64,000 nt of DNA. It comes from Galerina marginata (taxonomy: Eukaryota; Basidiomycota; Agaricomycetes; Agaricales; Galerinaceae). A program made the position numbers and the translations under genes. Location of the stretch: positions 1,736,001 to 1,800,000 of the forward strand of contig JAECYW010000005.1 in assembly GCA_023014335.1 (NCBI GenBank). The letters run 5' to 3'. Shown here piece by piece: positions 23,438 to 34,696 of the stretch (position 1 is the stretch's first letter; the number at the start of each line of letters is the position of its first letter). Below the pieces are notes generated by a model. The model made no database searches and was not told the origin of the DNA. It was given only the letters and a program-made list of their open reading frames with translations.

Positions 23438-25006
23438 CTATGACAGGGAATCGTCCAGTCTTGCAAGATCGTCTTTCGCAGAAAGCAAGACCTCCTAAAA
23501 TACAGAAATGAGAAAATAATCCGGGCCAGAGAATAAATCCTTACCGTCACAACGGCCTGCCTGGCTTCGTCCTTTATCTCTTTCCACCTGCCCTCATATG
23601 TTCTCAGGAGCTCGTCATACTCATCCCGCTGCCTCCGGTCACCTCGCATAGCCGTCCTTATCACCGCACGGAGGACACATATCCCCGCTACCCACTCGAC
23701 CTCATCAGACTCCCACACCGCATCTCTCGCCATCATCTCCGAGAAGGCCCGGCCCATCGCATACGCATAGCCACTGTTGTCGGCTTCGCCAACCCGGCCC
23801 ATCCCAAGCATGCCCAGCTCCAGCGCAGCGGCGTGGATGCGCGCCCACTGGATGTGGTCCTTGCGCCGCTGGCGGTCGTACGCGATGCGCTGCATCTCTT
23901 CGGAGAGGGAGGTCGCGGAGGAGGAGACCTGGGCTTGCGGGCCGTTGCGCTGCGAGGTCAGGCGGGGAGGTGCGGTGGGTGTCCAGGTGGAGTATTTCCG
24001 GATTTGCATTTGGAGGGCGCGGGGCCCGGCGAGAGGGCCTGCGACCCCTGCGTGCACTATCGACGCGGGGAAGTAGGCGGATGCGTCGAGGAAGCGGCGT
24101 AGATAAGGATGTGGATCCCTGTTGAACGAGTTTGGAGCATTGTCGGTCGAGATAGCCTCAAATAGCGCTTCCACGATGGGGGTAAGTGGTGTGGGAGAGG
24201 GATTGGCGGCCACGAAGCTCTGCACCATGTTGGCGACGGTCGAGGAATCGAGGCCCTGTAGGAAAGACTCGCGCATGGTGCTCTTGTTGATGCCAAGCGT
24301 CAGCGTTGTCAGGTTGTGCGCTGATGTTGGGGTGGAGATGGTGGTGCTCATGGAGGAGCTCGGTTGAAGACCGCCATACTGAATGGGCGATATCAAAGTC
24401 TGGGCAGCGTTTACTGGGCTCCCGGCGCTGCTCTCGGCATGAGAATATGGCACGACATTCGGGCTTGCCACTGTCGAATTCCAGGATATGTCGTTCGCCA
24501 GTGCTGCTGCTGGTGTTGCAACCGTGAATTATCAGTGCCACTCATCCCGCAGTGCCGCCAGTGGCTCACCTTTCTCTGCTGCCTTTTTGGCAGAACGTGG
24601 TCGGCCCTCCAGCTTCCGTCGAGTGCGGCCAACGGTGTTCTTGAACCAGTTGTAAATTTGCTGGTGAGAACGCAGGGATTAATACAAGAAAGAAAGGCAA
24701 TAGGCTGTAAAATGGGCACCTCCTTGAATCGCGACTCCGGTTCTTCTACGCCAACGAACTCGTCAGGCAAGCCGAAACGTCCGATGTACTCTTGGGCCCG
24801 TTCAAGGGCGAATTTCTTAGCATCTCCGCGAATAGAGCCTTGGGATCGCCTCTCGAATTCCGGGAGACTGCTGAAGAAACGGGGACGGGGTAAGAGGTGG
24901 ATATTAGATTGTATGTAAAGTAGTAATACCTTTTAAGAAAGGCTAGTTGCTGGTCGCTGTAAGCTTTCGGCAGGCGGGGCTTGTGTACCCTGGGATCGCT
25001 CGACAT
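23438..25006 (-). CDS. Homeodomain-like nuclear protein, function unknown
   Basis: Five exons (24930-25006, 24720-24870, 24570-24660, 23545-24509, 23438-23494) give 446 residues. The key feature is QIYNWFKNTVGRTRRK at about residues 77-92. It resembles the recognition helix of homeodomains (WFxN followed by basic residues) and is followed by a basic stretch RPRSAKKAAEKG, a plausible nuclear signal. The remainder has a conserved-looking helical part (RKDHIQWARIHAAALELGML, ESDEVEWVAGICVLRAVIRTAM). It is probably DNA-binding, but I know no function. I start at 25006 (MSSDPRVHKP). Met at 25045 or 25081 is possible in the same frame, which would bring the start to within about 110 bp of the end of ERG6. 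Confidence 0.65.
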
Positions 25007-25191
25007 CTCACAGACCAGGAACTCATTCAAAACCCCAAGCAACATGAATCTTGCACCACGCCGGAACTTGCCGGGTTGCATTTCGTCCACCGCAAGATTT
25101 ATCCAAAATCCTGAATAATTTAATCGCTCTAATTGCAATAAGGTATTATGGTATATGTAGGTGCGTGTAACGAATGGCATATGTGCTCTCC

Positions 25192-26463
25192 TCAGTTGCT
25201 TGGTTTCCGGCTCACAACGAGATACATAGGAGTGAAGAGCTGCAACATACAAAGTCAGGGACACATCGTGACGGGAAATGCGGTGCTCACCTTCTGTTGA
25301 CCACTGCGAACAAGGGACTCGCCGGCGACCTTCAACGATTCGCCAACATCATATGTACCCTTGGGTACAAGCCCGAAGAGTTCCATGAGCCAAATGGCAT
25401 TGTGGCTAACCAGCCTGCCACTCCAACTCATCCGCCAGACGGTGACATAATCCCACAGGGTCTGCGCCTTGAGAATGTCGCCTTCCAAAGGATAATACCA
25501 TGGGATCGGGTCGTCACGGGCAGCCAAGTCTTCCTCGTGTTCAATCTGGAAACCGACGGTCTTGAGGGCTTCACGGGCTAGGCGGAGAGGACGCATCTCG
25601 GGGATTCCGTTGCCAAGTTCGATTTGGTGAGCAATGGCTTTGTGTTCCGGGATGGAAGGATCCCAGATATCCGTCATGCACCATTCGTACACGCCGAACT
25701 AATTGCACCCCATTAAGAATGAAGATATAATGAAATACTTGGCTCAAACTCACGATGCCTCCAGGTTTCAAAACCTTAAAGATCTCCCCATATACACCTT
25801 CCCAAGAAGGAGCGTGCACTGTCGCCTCAATGGCGTACACTAAAAATATTATCAATGAGATTGGCTCGATCAAATCAAAAGTCCAGGTCAAGGAACGAAC
25901 CAGCATCAAAATAACCCTCGCCAAATTGTTCAGTCAACTTCATAAAGTCACCCTTCACGAAAGTAACCTGATTCTCCAAGCCAGCCTTTTTGGTGTACTT
26001 CCTCGCGCGTTGGATCTGGAAGTCGTTGTTGTTTAACCCGATGATTTGGGCGTCACTGAATCGTGCAATTTCACGCGCGGGTCCGCCGACACCGCAACCG
26101 ACGTCGAGAACTCGCATGCCGGGACGCAGACCCATCTGAGCAGCAAGGTAATGCTCATGGCGTGCCAGCGAAGCCAAAAATGCTTCGCCTTTGTAGAAGC
26201 GCGAGAAATGGAAAGACTGGGACCAGCCATACTCGTACAGCTCTGTGGCACCGTCGTAGTACCCTGAATTGGAGTAAGCACCAAAAAAATTTTGGGGAAG
26301 AACCTGTGAATGACTGACCGTTCACGACATCAGTGTAGCTCTCAATACGTTTGTCATTGTCTTCATCCTGTTCTTTTGTGGGGTCCTTTTTCCAGAACTT
26401 GGTATAGTTCTCGACACGGTTTTGTACTCGTCCATCATTAAGCTGAACACCGGTAGAAGACAT
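25192..26463 (-). CDS. ERG6: Sterol 24-C-methyltransferase (ergosterol synthesis)
   Basis: The enzyme transfers a methyl group from S-adenosylmethionine to C-24 of the sterol side chain, an ergosterol step absent from animals. Five exons (26319-26463, 25901-26263, 25754-25839, 25291-25698, 25192-25239) give 349 residues, the usual fungal size. The SAM-binding glycine motif is [18 protein letters not shown]. The sterol-binding block [20 protein letters not shown], the segment [12 protein letters not shown] and [10 protein letters not shown] are all present and intact. The last short exon ends [15 protein letters not shown]. Intron 2 starts GTTCGT, a less common but acceptable donor. The MFS transporter gene is divergently arranged upstream. 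Confidence 0.92.
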
Positions 26464-28073
26464 AGTCGAGTCTAGAAAACATAGTCAAAAAGTCAGTCGA
26501 AAGAATTTCCAGTGGAAAAGTTGCCCTTCAACGGGTTGAACCTTATACTCACAAAGAAATAAATTGAAAGGGAGGGAAGGAGGAACAAAGGAGTGGTGAA
26601 CGGGAGGTGGAAAGAAGAAGCGTTTAATGAGCTGACTTTTTATGCCAACACTTCAAAAAATCAGGTCATCTCTTCAGGGATTTATTTTTTTCTCGTCGTG
26701 CAACATTTCTCACGTGATCGTGCCTTATACCCTCTTGGTCGCGGAAACATGTGCCAAACGCGGTTACCCACTCCCCACACCACTCCAGTCGTGCAACTCT
26801 CCTTCTCGTACGACAACGGCGCTCGAGGTGTACGACACCGGAGGGCATCGTGCAAGACTACATTTACATCCTGCATCATCTTTTTTCAGACACGCAAGAA
26901 AGCACTTCCGACCATTCATCCTCTCCTGAATGTTTGTCCTTCTGGTCCCGCTGGCGGCGGATTGCGCTCTGGGCAAACTTGATCCTGATAACCGAGCTTG
27001 AACACCGTGTTCTTGAGGTCTGGGATTTGCTCTTCTGAATCTGAGGTCCTACAAGCTTTTGAAACCGGAAGGAATCAGAATATTTTTATTGCTCTGCCTG
27101 CGATTGTCTGGGCGTTCTGGGTCGTTGGATTTCTGGGATTTTGTTTCCTTGCATACTGTAATACTTCAGGCACGTATTTCAGGCGGTTTTGGGCAGGATG
27201 TGTGCTGGCAGTCGGCTTTTCGCGTACTATTTATCCTTAAATTATCCAGCCTGTTATGCTGATTTTTCCCTTAGTGCGTAAGTTCGAAAGGTCGTCTAGT
27301 AGGATGTTTCCATCTGATCGCAGCAGGATGTCTGAGTTGAATGCTCTTTTATTCCGACTAAATGGTGGTTAGTCTAGTTCATGATATATTATGTAGTGTT
27401 TTGCTTTTCCCTCCTGCGAACTGTTTAGAATCTGCCACTATAGTATAGTTAAACATCAATTGTGAAGCTTGAAGATTGTGAAGATTCGAAAATCTGTGTA
27501 ATCGTGACGGTCCGGAAGGGGAGTGGGTCTTGCAATCTCGTGGGAGATCTATTCTTAGGATTGCCTCCGTCCGTGTAGATCACCTTGAATCGTCCGGCGG
27601 CAATTATAATCCTTGGACAGTGACCAGAACGACAAACCTTTGCGTTTCTTACAATACTTATCTCTCCTCTCTGCCTCTCATAAGTCGTCCTGAAATAGCA
27701 TGGTTATTTCCTCAGGGTTCGACTGGATCCGATTATTCGGTGTCCTGCGATGTCACCACTCGTGTGCCAACGCCACCTTCAACAGGTTATTCTTGACCTG
27801 CAGCTAAGTGGACGCTCACGGCCATCTCCCGCGACCACCATCGTCACTCCACTTCCCGTCAGACTGCTTGTAGACTTGATTGATGATCACAAGCTATATT
27901 TATGGACTCTTCTTTTGGAGGAAGAAGCAGGATGGTGTTCACGTACTAGTGAGTAAACAATCTCCTCCTCGGCCGACCTTGGGGCCATTTTAAAAGAAGT
28001 TCTGTTACTTTGGTGAATTTTCGGGAACCCTCTCATTCCTCTTCTCGCATTTCTTTCCCTCACCTCTGTTTCA
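26464..28073. other. Divergent promoter region between ERG6 and the MFS gene
   Basis: There are 1.6 kb without a convincing gene. Short overlapping frames at 26593-27240 have no recognisable content. The stretch must hold the promoters of both neighbours. Confidence 0.4.
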
Positions 28074-30418
28074 ATGTCGGCACTGACACACGAGCACGAT
28101 GAAAAGATCGATCAGACCTCCTTGGAGGCTTCGTCTCAGCGACACTCCCCGGAAACGCTCGCGACTGCTGAAGAGGAGAGGCTCCTGGTCCGGAAACTCG
28201 ACCGGCGCATCCTTCCCATTACTTGCTTGCTCTACCTGTTTGCATGTTCGTTTTATTTCCTGCACCCGTTGTTCATCAAATAACACTGTACCCCCAGCAC
28301 TCGACAGGTCAAACATTGGCAATGCACGACTGCAAGGTCTGCCTCAGGACGTACTCGGAGGCGACAAGACGGGCGTCCTTTTCGACTGGATCACATCTGC
28401 GTTCTTTTTCTCATATGTAGGTCCTTCTCCCATGATGATCTCTCCCATTCACGGCTCTGACGTAATGTGATTTGACTTTTTTTGCAGGTCTTGTGTCAAA
28501 TTCCAGCCACACTCTTGTCAAAATTGTTTCCTCCACGGGCATACGTCGCTCTCGCGGCCATTGGATGGGGCATGACCTCCACCCTCATGGTGAATAATGA
28601 TCTGCCGACTCCACGCCCTGTAATCTTTGACTAATTTTATCAACAGGCAACTGGATTTAATTTTGCCAGCCTCATGACTGCGAGAGTGATGCTCGGCGTG
28701 TTTGAAGCAGGTTTCGGCCCGGTTATTACTGTGTATCTGTGTAAGACAGTTATTCTTGATGTATCCCTATTTTGCTAATATTTCTCATCATTCACAGCGT
28801 TCTTTTACACTAGACAAGAGCTTGGTCTTCGAGTAAACTCTTCAATTCGAATTACTATCTTGCGACCGCTGATCTTGGTCTTATTTTCTAGCTGGCGTTA
28901 TGGTTTGGATTTGCAACAGTAGCTGGTGCTTTTGGCGGTCTTATCGCCTTTGGAGTTCAGCACATCCACTCATCGGTGCATAACTGGCGAATTCTGTTTA
29001 TTATTGAGGTAATTGCATTTGACTCTAATTATGAAAACCTTTCTTAATTCAATTAGGGTGTTCCGCCTGTCATCCTCGGAGTATTGACTTACTTCCTCCT
29101 CCCCAATCGTCCTGAATCTACGACTTACTTGACCGAACGGGAACGTCAAATTGCCATTGAGCGGATGAACAGAGATATGACTGGTGACTTTGGAGCTGTT
29201 GTCAACAAAGGTGGGGAATTGTCGTAACAGATCTTTGCAATTAAGCTCAGTTTGTTCAAAGCCCACGTCCTTTCCGCTTTCCGTGATTGGAGGGTCAGCT
29301 ACTAACTTCATGTTTTCGGTCTTGTGACTTATTAAAACCTGCACAGGTATACGTCGCGGGTGCCATTTACTTTGGATTGAACTGCGCTCTCGCGTCTATC
29401 GGTGCATTCTTACCCACGATAATCACGACCTTTGGTTTCAGTATGTTGTCATCTGCTTGTCGACAGTCGTATGGTGTACTAAAATTGTTGCTCGTTTAGC
29501 TAACGCACGCGCGCAATTGTTGACCGTTCCTCCATATGCGGTGGCTGCTGTCGTTATGATTAGCTTTTCGTTTTCGTCAGATAGACTTCAGAACAGAGGT
29601 GTTTTTATGGCCATCTCTAGTTTAATTGGGGCGATTGGTTACTTGTGAGTGATTTCTAATTTTTGCATCAAGTCATCTGCATGTCGGCTAAACGTTGCCA
29701 AGGCTGCTTTTGGTAGTACCAAACAATAACCACGTTCGGTATTTCGCCACTTTCTGCATCACGAGTGGGACCTACACCACGATTGGTCTCATCATTGCGT
29801 GGTGTAAGTCACAACTGGATCGCGCATCACCACCCATATTGTTGATTGATTTTCCCCTTGACAGTTGGACATAATTTGGGATCTGAGACAAAAAAGGCGA
29901 CGGGAATACCCATGTTCATGGCAATTGGGCAGTGTGGTAGTATTCTTGGATCCCATTTGTTCCCAAAAACGGAAGGGCCACGATATCTGTGGGTTTTGAT
30001 ATTCTCTTTTACTCTTTGGTATCTCTCATGTGATAAATATTTTACAGCAAAGGGTTTGGAGGTGTGTATCTTCGATTATTCGTTTTCTTCCCGCTGAATT
30101 TGCTGTTAGTTTCGACCGGTCTTCTCTTCCTAGCGGCATTCTGTTCCCTTGTCCTATCGGTATGTTATCAGTACAGTTGCTGTCCTGCTCCAGTAGCCCC
30201 AATACCCTTTGGCTGATCATGTTGCTCCTGATACTATTTTAGCTCTCCTATTATTGGGACAATGCTCGTCGAGACAGGCTTTACGGCAAGCCCATACCTA
30301 ATACCAAGGTCGACACCCAGGAATTAGCGGACAAGGTAAGCCTCTCCCACTTTGTCGTGTTACCCATCTCTGAATTTTGTTTGGCTCATAGACCCCTGAG
30401 TTCCGATACATCCCATGA
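28074..30418 (+). CDS. MFS transporter, anion:cation symporter (allantoate permease-like)
   Basis: Fifteen exons assemble with consistent phase into 506 residues: 28074-28245, 28298-28416, 28488-28589, 28647-28740, 28798-28832, 28892-29008, 29057-29210, 29262-29293, 29347-29440, 29500-29644, 29703-29803, 29865-29988, 30048-30159, 30243-30335, 30392-30418. The motif LDRSNIGNARLQGL after the first helix is the hallmark of the ACS family (Dal5, Tna1, Vht1). Also seen are SYVLCQIPATLLSK, a cytoplasmic loop ending in NKAHVLSAFRDWR, and IAWFGHNLGSETKKATG. About twelve membrane helices are expected. It probably imports an organic anion or vitamin at the plasma membrane; the substrate cannot be told. 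The 32-nt exon 8 and 35-nt exon 5 are needed to keep conserved motifs. Confidence 0.88.
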
Positions 30419-30852
30419 AGCAATCATGCAATTTGAATGTTCCCAAAAATATAAACGATTTTCCTTGCGATTTTCACATACGCGTTGTCGTTTTGTGTTG
30501 AGAAAATATGAATGATACTCTATGGTGGTACTTGGAACACTTGGGATCCTCTCAAGCAATCTCATTAGCACCTTTGAAATCCTGGCCTGGAGTTCTTACA
30601 GCACTGGATAACTTTACTTAGAGTACTCACTTCAACTGTTCAATAAGAATTTCAATTTAAGCCGCGTGACAAGATCACATGACAGACGCGTTTTCTGAAC
30701 GTAACGATAACGTGACAGAAATTTCCCCTTTCAGAAATCATATTGAACTTATGAAAGTCTTTGACCACCAACAAAAAGCATAGACTCGAAACAAGTCTGC
30801 GACGTAACCAAAGCCAGAGAGCGTACCCCTTCTGTTTCAACTATCGAGTCAT
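30419..30852. other. Intergenic region before MAD3
   Basis: There are 434 bases between two plus-strand genes. No extra feature seen. Confidence 0.4.
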
Positions 30853-32352
30853 ATGTCGTTTCCTGAAGCCGGCCAGCCTGTTCTGAATATCGTAGACTGC
30901 GATGTTCTCGAAGCTGCAAAAGAGAATGTGCAGCCACTTGCCACAGGTCGGCGAGTAACTGCGCTATCTGCCATTCTTGCAACCCCCCATGCCCAAAGAG
31001 AAGCGAAATTGTCTGCGACACGCAATAGACTGCGCATCAATGTTGAACTTGCCTTAGACGACGAAGACGGCGACCCACTGGAAGCGTATTGTCGGTTGGT
31101 TTACTGGACTCTCGAGAACTATCCACAAGGGCATTCCGCTGAATCTGGACTACTTGAACTTTTGGAAGAGGCCACCAGGGCCTTGAAAGACGACAGAGAT
31201 GGAAGATGGCGAGGCGACCTCAAATATCTCAAGTTGTGGTTGCTTTATGCCAGCTACGTGGATAAACCAACGATTATTTATAAGTTCCTAATAGCCAACG
31301 ACATTGGGACAGAGTTTGCGCTCCTTTACGAAGAACATGCTGCTGTTCTTGAGAGAGACGGTCGGTGAGTGTCCGCGTTTTTTTTTTCCACTTGCAATAA
31401 CTATTGACGGCGTTCAACAGTCGAAAAGAAGCTGATGAAGTATATGCTCTGGGCATAGCGAGAAGGGCCTCACCCCTTGACCATCTTGAAAGCCGATACT
31501 GTGACTTCCAGAAACGCATGATGTCGAATCAATACCTGCCTGCCCCACCTCCAGCCGCCTCCACCTCCTCTCAGGCACCTCCACCCCGGCAGGCCTTGGC
31601 TACAACCGCAACATCTGTGCCTGCATCTTCATCACGGCAGCCTTCATCCCGAAATATGTTGGCCGCCACTCCTGGTATCGCCCCTACCTCTTCCAACAGT
31701 CGCATCCAAATATTCATAGACCCCACCGGCTCAGAGACAGCGGCGGCAGAAGCGAGCACGAACGAGTGGAATGACCTGGGCACACGTAAGACTAGGATTA
31801 AGGAAAACGTACCTGAGGTGAAGAAGATGGCCGGTACAAAGCTCAAGCAAGCAGGGCGTTCTGCGAGGATAGCGTCTGGTTCTGGTTCTAGGTCTGCTGC
31901 TTCAGGCTCGGGATCAAAGATTGTACCGTTTATAGACCCGGGCCCTGAAGATAGGCCACCACCCCCTCTACCAACGAAGAAGGATCAGGAAGCCTCTGGG
32001 AAAACACCTGTTGCTACTAGGGGTTTCATGCCCTTTGTCGACGAGGTCCAAGAGTCCGCGGAGGTGGTACCTAGCCCGCCTAGCTTCACCCCGTTCCAAG
32101 ATGAAGTGAGTGGTATTATCTCTCGCATGACTGTTATTTGGTGATCAACGCATGTTTCTGATACAACCTCAATTGTAGTCCGCGGTGTCTTCACCTGCAG
32201 CTCTCGTGCCTATCGCTGATTCGGTCATGAAGATCAAGAAGGCTGACCAAAGGACACCAGGGCCCACGACAGAGGCAGAGGCCCTGCGCAAGGATCCCCT
32301 GAAGAACTACACTCAGGAGAGTCTTGGGTGTTTGCCGTCTGAGGGAGACTGA
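30853..32352 (+). CDS. MAD3: Spindle checkpoint protein Mad3 (BubR1-like, no kinase)
   Basis: Mad3 is part of the mitotic checkpoint complex that holds APC/C-Cdc20 inactive until chromosomes are attached. Three exons (30853-31364, 31421-32105, 32179-32352) give 456 residues. The Bub1/Mad3 homology domain (about residues 50-205) shows DPLEAYCRLVYWTLENYPQG, YLKLWLLYASYVDKP and ADEVYALGIARRASPL. A KEN box lies at residues 23-25 (AAKENVQPL) and a second at about 298-300 (RIKENVPEV), as in yeast and vertebrate Mad3/BubR1. The chain ends without a kinase domain, so it is the Mad3 and not the Bub1 form. The middle is proline/serine-rich. Confidence 0.88.
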
Positions 32353-33666
32353 GATTCGGAATTGCTTTCGCCCGTGACTTGAGACTATTACTGACTCTCC
32401 TCTCTTGCTGATACCCTTTAATTTATCAATGTAGATTCGACAGCTTGTTCAATGTGATATACCATGGAATGTTCGAGGCATGGGAACCAACAGCGCTACT
32501 TTTTCCATTGAGCATGAGCAAGATGAGCTGTATTGTGTCTGCTGTACTATTCTACCAAGAGTTGCTCACGAGAAACCACGCTCTTTCCAGCCGATCAGAC
32601 GTAATGGAAGTCGTGATGCATTGATGGTTTACACCAGATAGTGTTGGTGTCTTGCGGCGAATTCTGACTCATTTGGATGACGCATGCTCAGTGAAGGAGT
32701 CCCGGCCGGTAGCGTCCAATGAAGCCTTCTCAGGAGTCGCAAGGAACAATTCCTTTCATCAATTTCGCAAACCGGGGCAGCCGGCAGCGGTCGCCAGCTC
32801 CAGTGCCGGATTCCAAGTATGATTATACTGTAGTCTGTCGGCCCTAGTCTCCGCGGCTTATTCGTCAACGACTGCCTCTTGTTTTGTTTCCGCACAATAA
32901 TTGCCTGATTTTGTCGACCTGCCGTTCGGATCCGTTCTTGTCGTAGCTGAGGCTATTCCGAGTCAAGGACAGCGGAACCACCTGTAGCGGAGGGACGAAC
33001 ACCACTGTGTGTCAGATAATTTTTTTGTGGCGCGTACATTTCTATCCTAGTTGAATGAGGGTGCTTAACGAATTTGTGTTGTCAGGCTATTCGGCCGTAC
33101 GTCTATGCTTAATGCTACGCTTTCTAAGTGTATGGCTATGGAGACGCCGCCACATTATTCAAATTATTGGAGGTCGCGATTCAATCCGCCACTGGTGCCG
33201 CAACTTCCTGAGTCGCAATTATTTTTTCTGAATCCATGCTGGAACAACGATTTAGTCCGTATACCGTTCAAGCTGGGACTAGCATCTCATTCGAGCTTCC
33301 AAGAAAGAACCTTCCCATTCACCGCGGACCGGCTCTGGTAAGTTGGTCTAGTTCGGCTGTAAGCCATGCTTGCAGGTGCATCAATACTGCCACTGATGCT
33401 CATTGCTCCCCCTACAGAAGGATTGGAATGAAATTACCTAATATTATTCTTCATCATCGAGAAGGGGCTTCGAGAAGAAGTTAACGAAATAAGACCGCGG
33501 TTATCCAACGACGCCAGCGAAATGAATTGCCGCTGGTTGATCCTTGGTTCTGGACTGTCGCGTTGACGGATGGTATAAAACGACCTAGGAAAATGATCCA
33601 CCCATTCATCGTGAATCTCCTCTCCCCCACTTCCTCCGTTAGGTCACCAAACCAGGGCTTTTCAAC
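32353..33666. other. Intergenic region between MAD3 and the small secreted protein gene
   Basis: About 1.3 kb with short frames only. A TATA box for the downstream gene is annotated separately. Confidence 0.4.
33574..33580 (+). promoter_or_regulatory. TATA box of the small secreted protein gene
   Basis: TATAAAA lies 87 bp upstream of the ATG at 33667, a usual distance for strongly regulated fungal genes. Confidence 0.5.
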
Positions 33667-34280
33667 ATGATCTATCATCGTTGCGTCTTCTTCATCCTTG
33701 CCGTTGTCATCTGCCTTGTTCAGGCTGCACCTGTATTTGTTGGAGAGTCTGCTATCGAAAGCGGCGAAGGGTCGACATACACCGGCGTCCAAGCAGTCTT
33801 TCCATTGTTCAGCACACCGCTACCTGTGCCTACAAATGGTGACCAGAATATCCAAGGCGAATCTGAGCCGGTGACAATGAAGTACTTGATCCCGTTTATC
33901 AAACCATCTTGATCCTGACGCGTTGTCAATTAGGACAGGGGCAAAGAAGTTCCTAGAACTTTTCCGGAAATACAACGGGTGGACATCGTCGCCTGCCCCG
34001 AATCATTCCTCTGTGTCATTGCGACGCAGATTTGCGCGTCGGTGAGTCTTCAGAAAAATTCGGCGTGTAACCTATTGCTGATGAACGACATAGACGCCAC
34101 CCAGTAGGTTATGATTGTCAACAATACTTTGGTACCGTGCTGATCCCATCCCTTTCAGTGAATTACGCCAGTGCAGACCAGATGATAATGATAGAGGACA
34201 AAGCGATGAAAGGTAAATCATTGAGCATCTACCAGGAAATGATTTTGAACAAATTCACCCTTTTAGATGAATCTAGATGA
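33667..34280 (+). CDS. Small secreted protein, unknown family
   Basis: Four exons fit with consistent phase (33667-33881, 33934-34041, 34094-34212, 34267-34280), giving 151 residues. The first 20 residues are a clear signal peptide (hydrophobic FFILAVVICLV, cleavage after VQA). The mature part is short and has one cysteine. An arginine-rich run at residues 102-109 (RRRFARRR) looks like a Kex2-type processing site that would release a C-terminal peptide of about 42 residues. Donors (GTACTT, GTGAGT, GTAAAT) and acceptors (AATTAG, ACATAG, TTTTAG) are acceptable. No family is recognised. Unspliced, the first exon would read on to an 81-residue protein, so the model needs RNA support. Confidence 0.6.
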
Positions 34281-34696
34281 CCATAGACGGAAGATACCCA
34301 TTTTTATGACACGAAACGATACCCAGGATATTTTTGCTGTTGAAAGCTTCTTTCTGCCGTGGCACTAGGCCGTGTAAACGCCATGGTGATGAGGTCTGCT
34401 TTTTGGACGAGAGAGGGGAAGCTATGTTTATTTTGAGTAGAGATAGAAGGAAGAAAGGAATAACCACGATTGTGTACTTGTACAGAGAATGGCACGATGA
34501 GCGATTACATAATCAAGATGGACTGAAGGAAACAATTTTGACATTGTTTTCCTTTGCCAGGCATCATCGTCGAGGCGGTCTTGAGCCCGGACTCTTCTAT
34601 CCCCATAGACGACTCCCCTGTCGCGTGGATTCCTTTTCTTTTTCCTTCTATCTCTTCTCTTGCCTCCACTTATTCCCTCAAAAATCAGCAATCAAG
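34281..34696. other. Intergenic region before the Rrm4-like gene
   Basis: There are 416 bases. A pyrimidine-rich tract at about 34600-34690 just before the ATG is typical of a fungal 5' leader. Confidence 0.4.

Noticed and set aside
26593..27240. Several overlapping short frames between ERG6 and the MFS gene
   Set aside because: No family resemblance. All overlap one another in both strands, typical of non-coding DNA.
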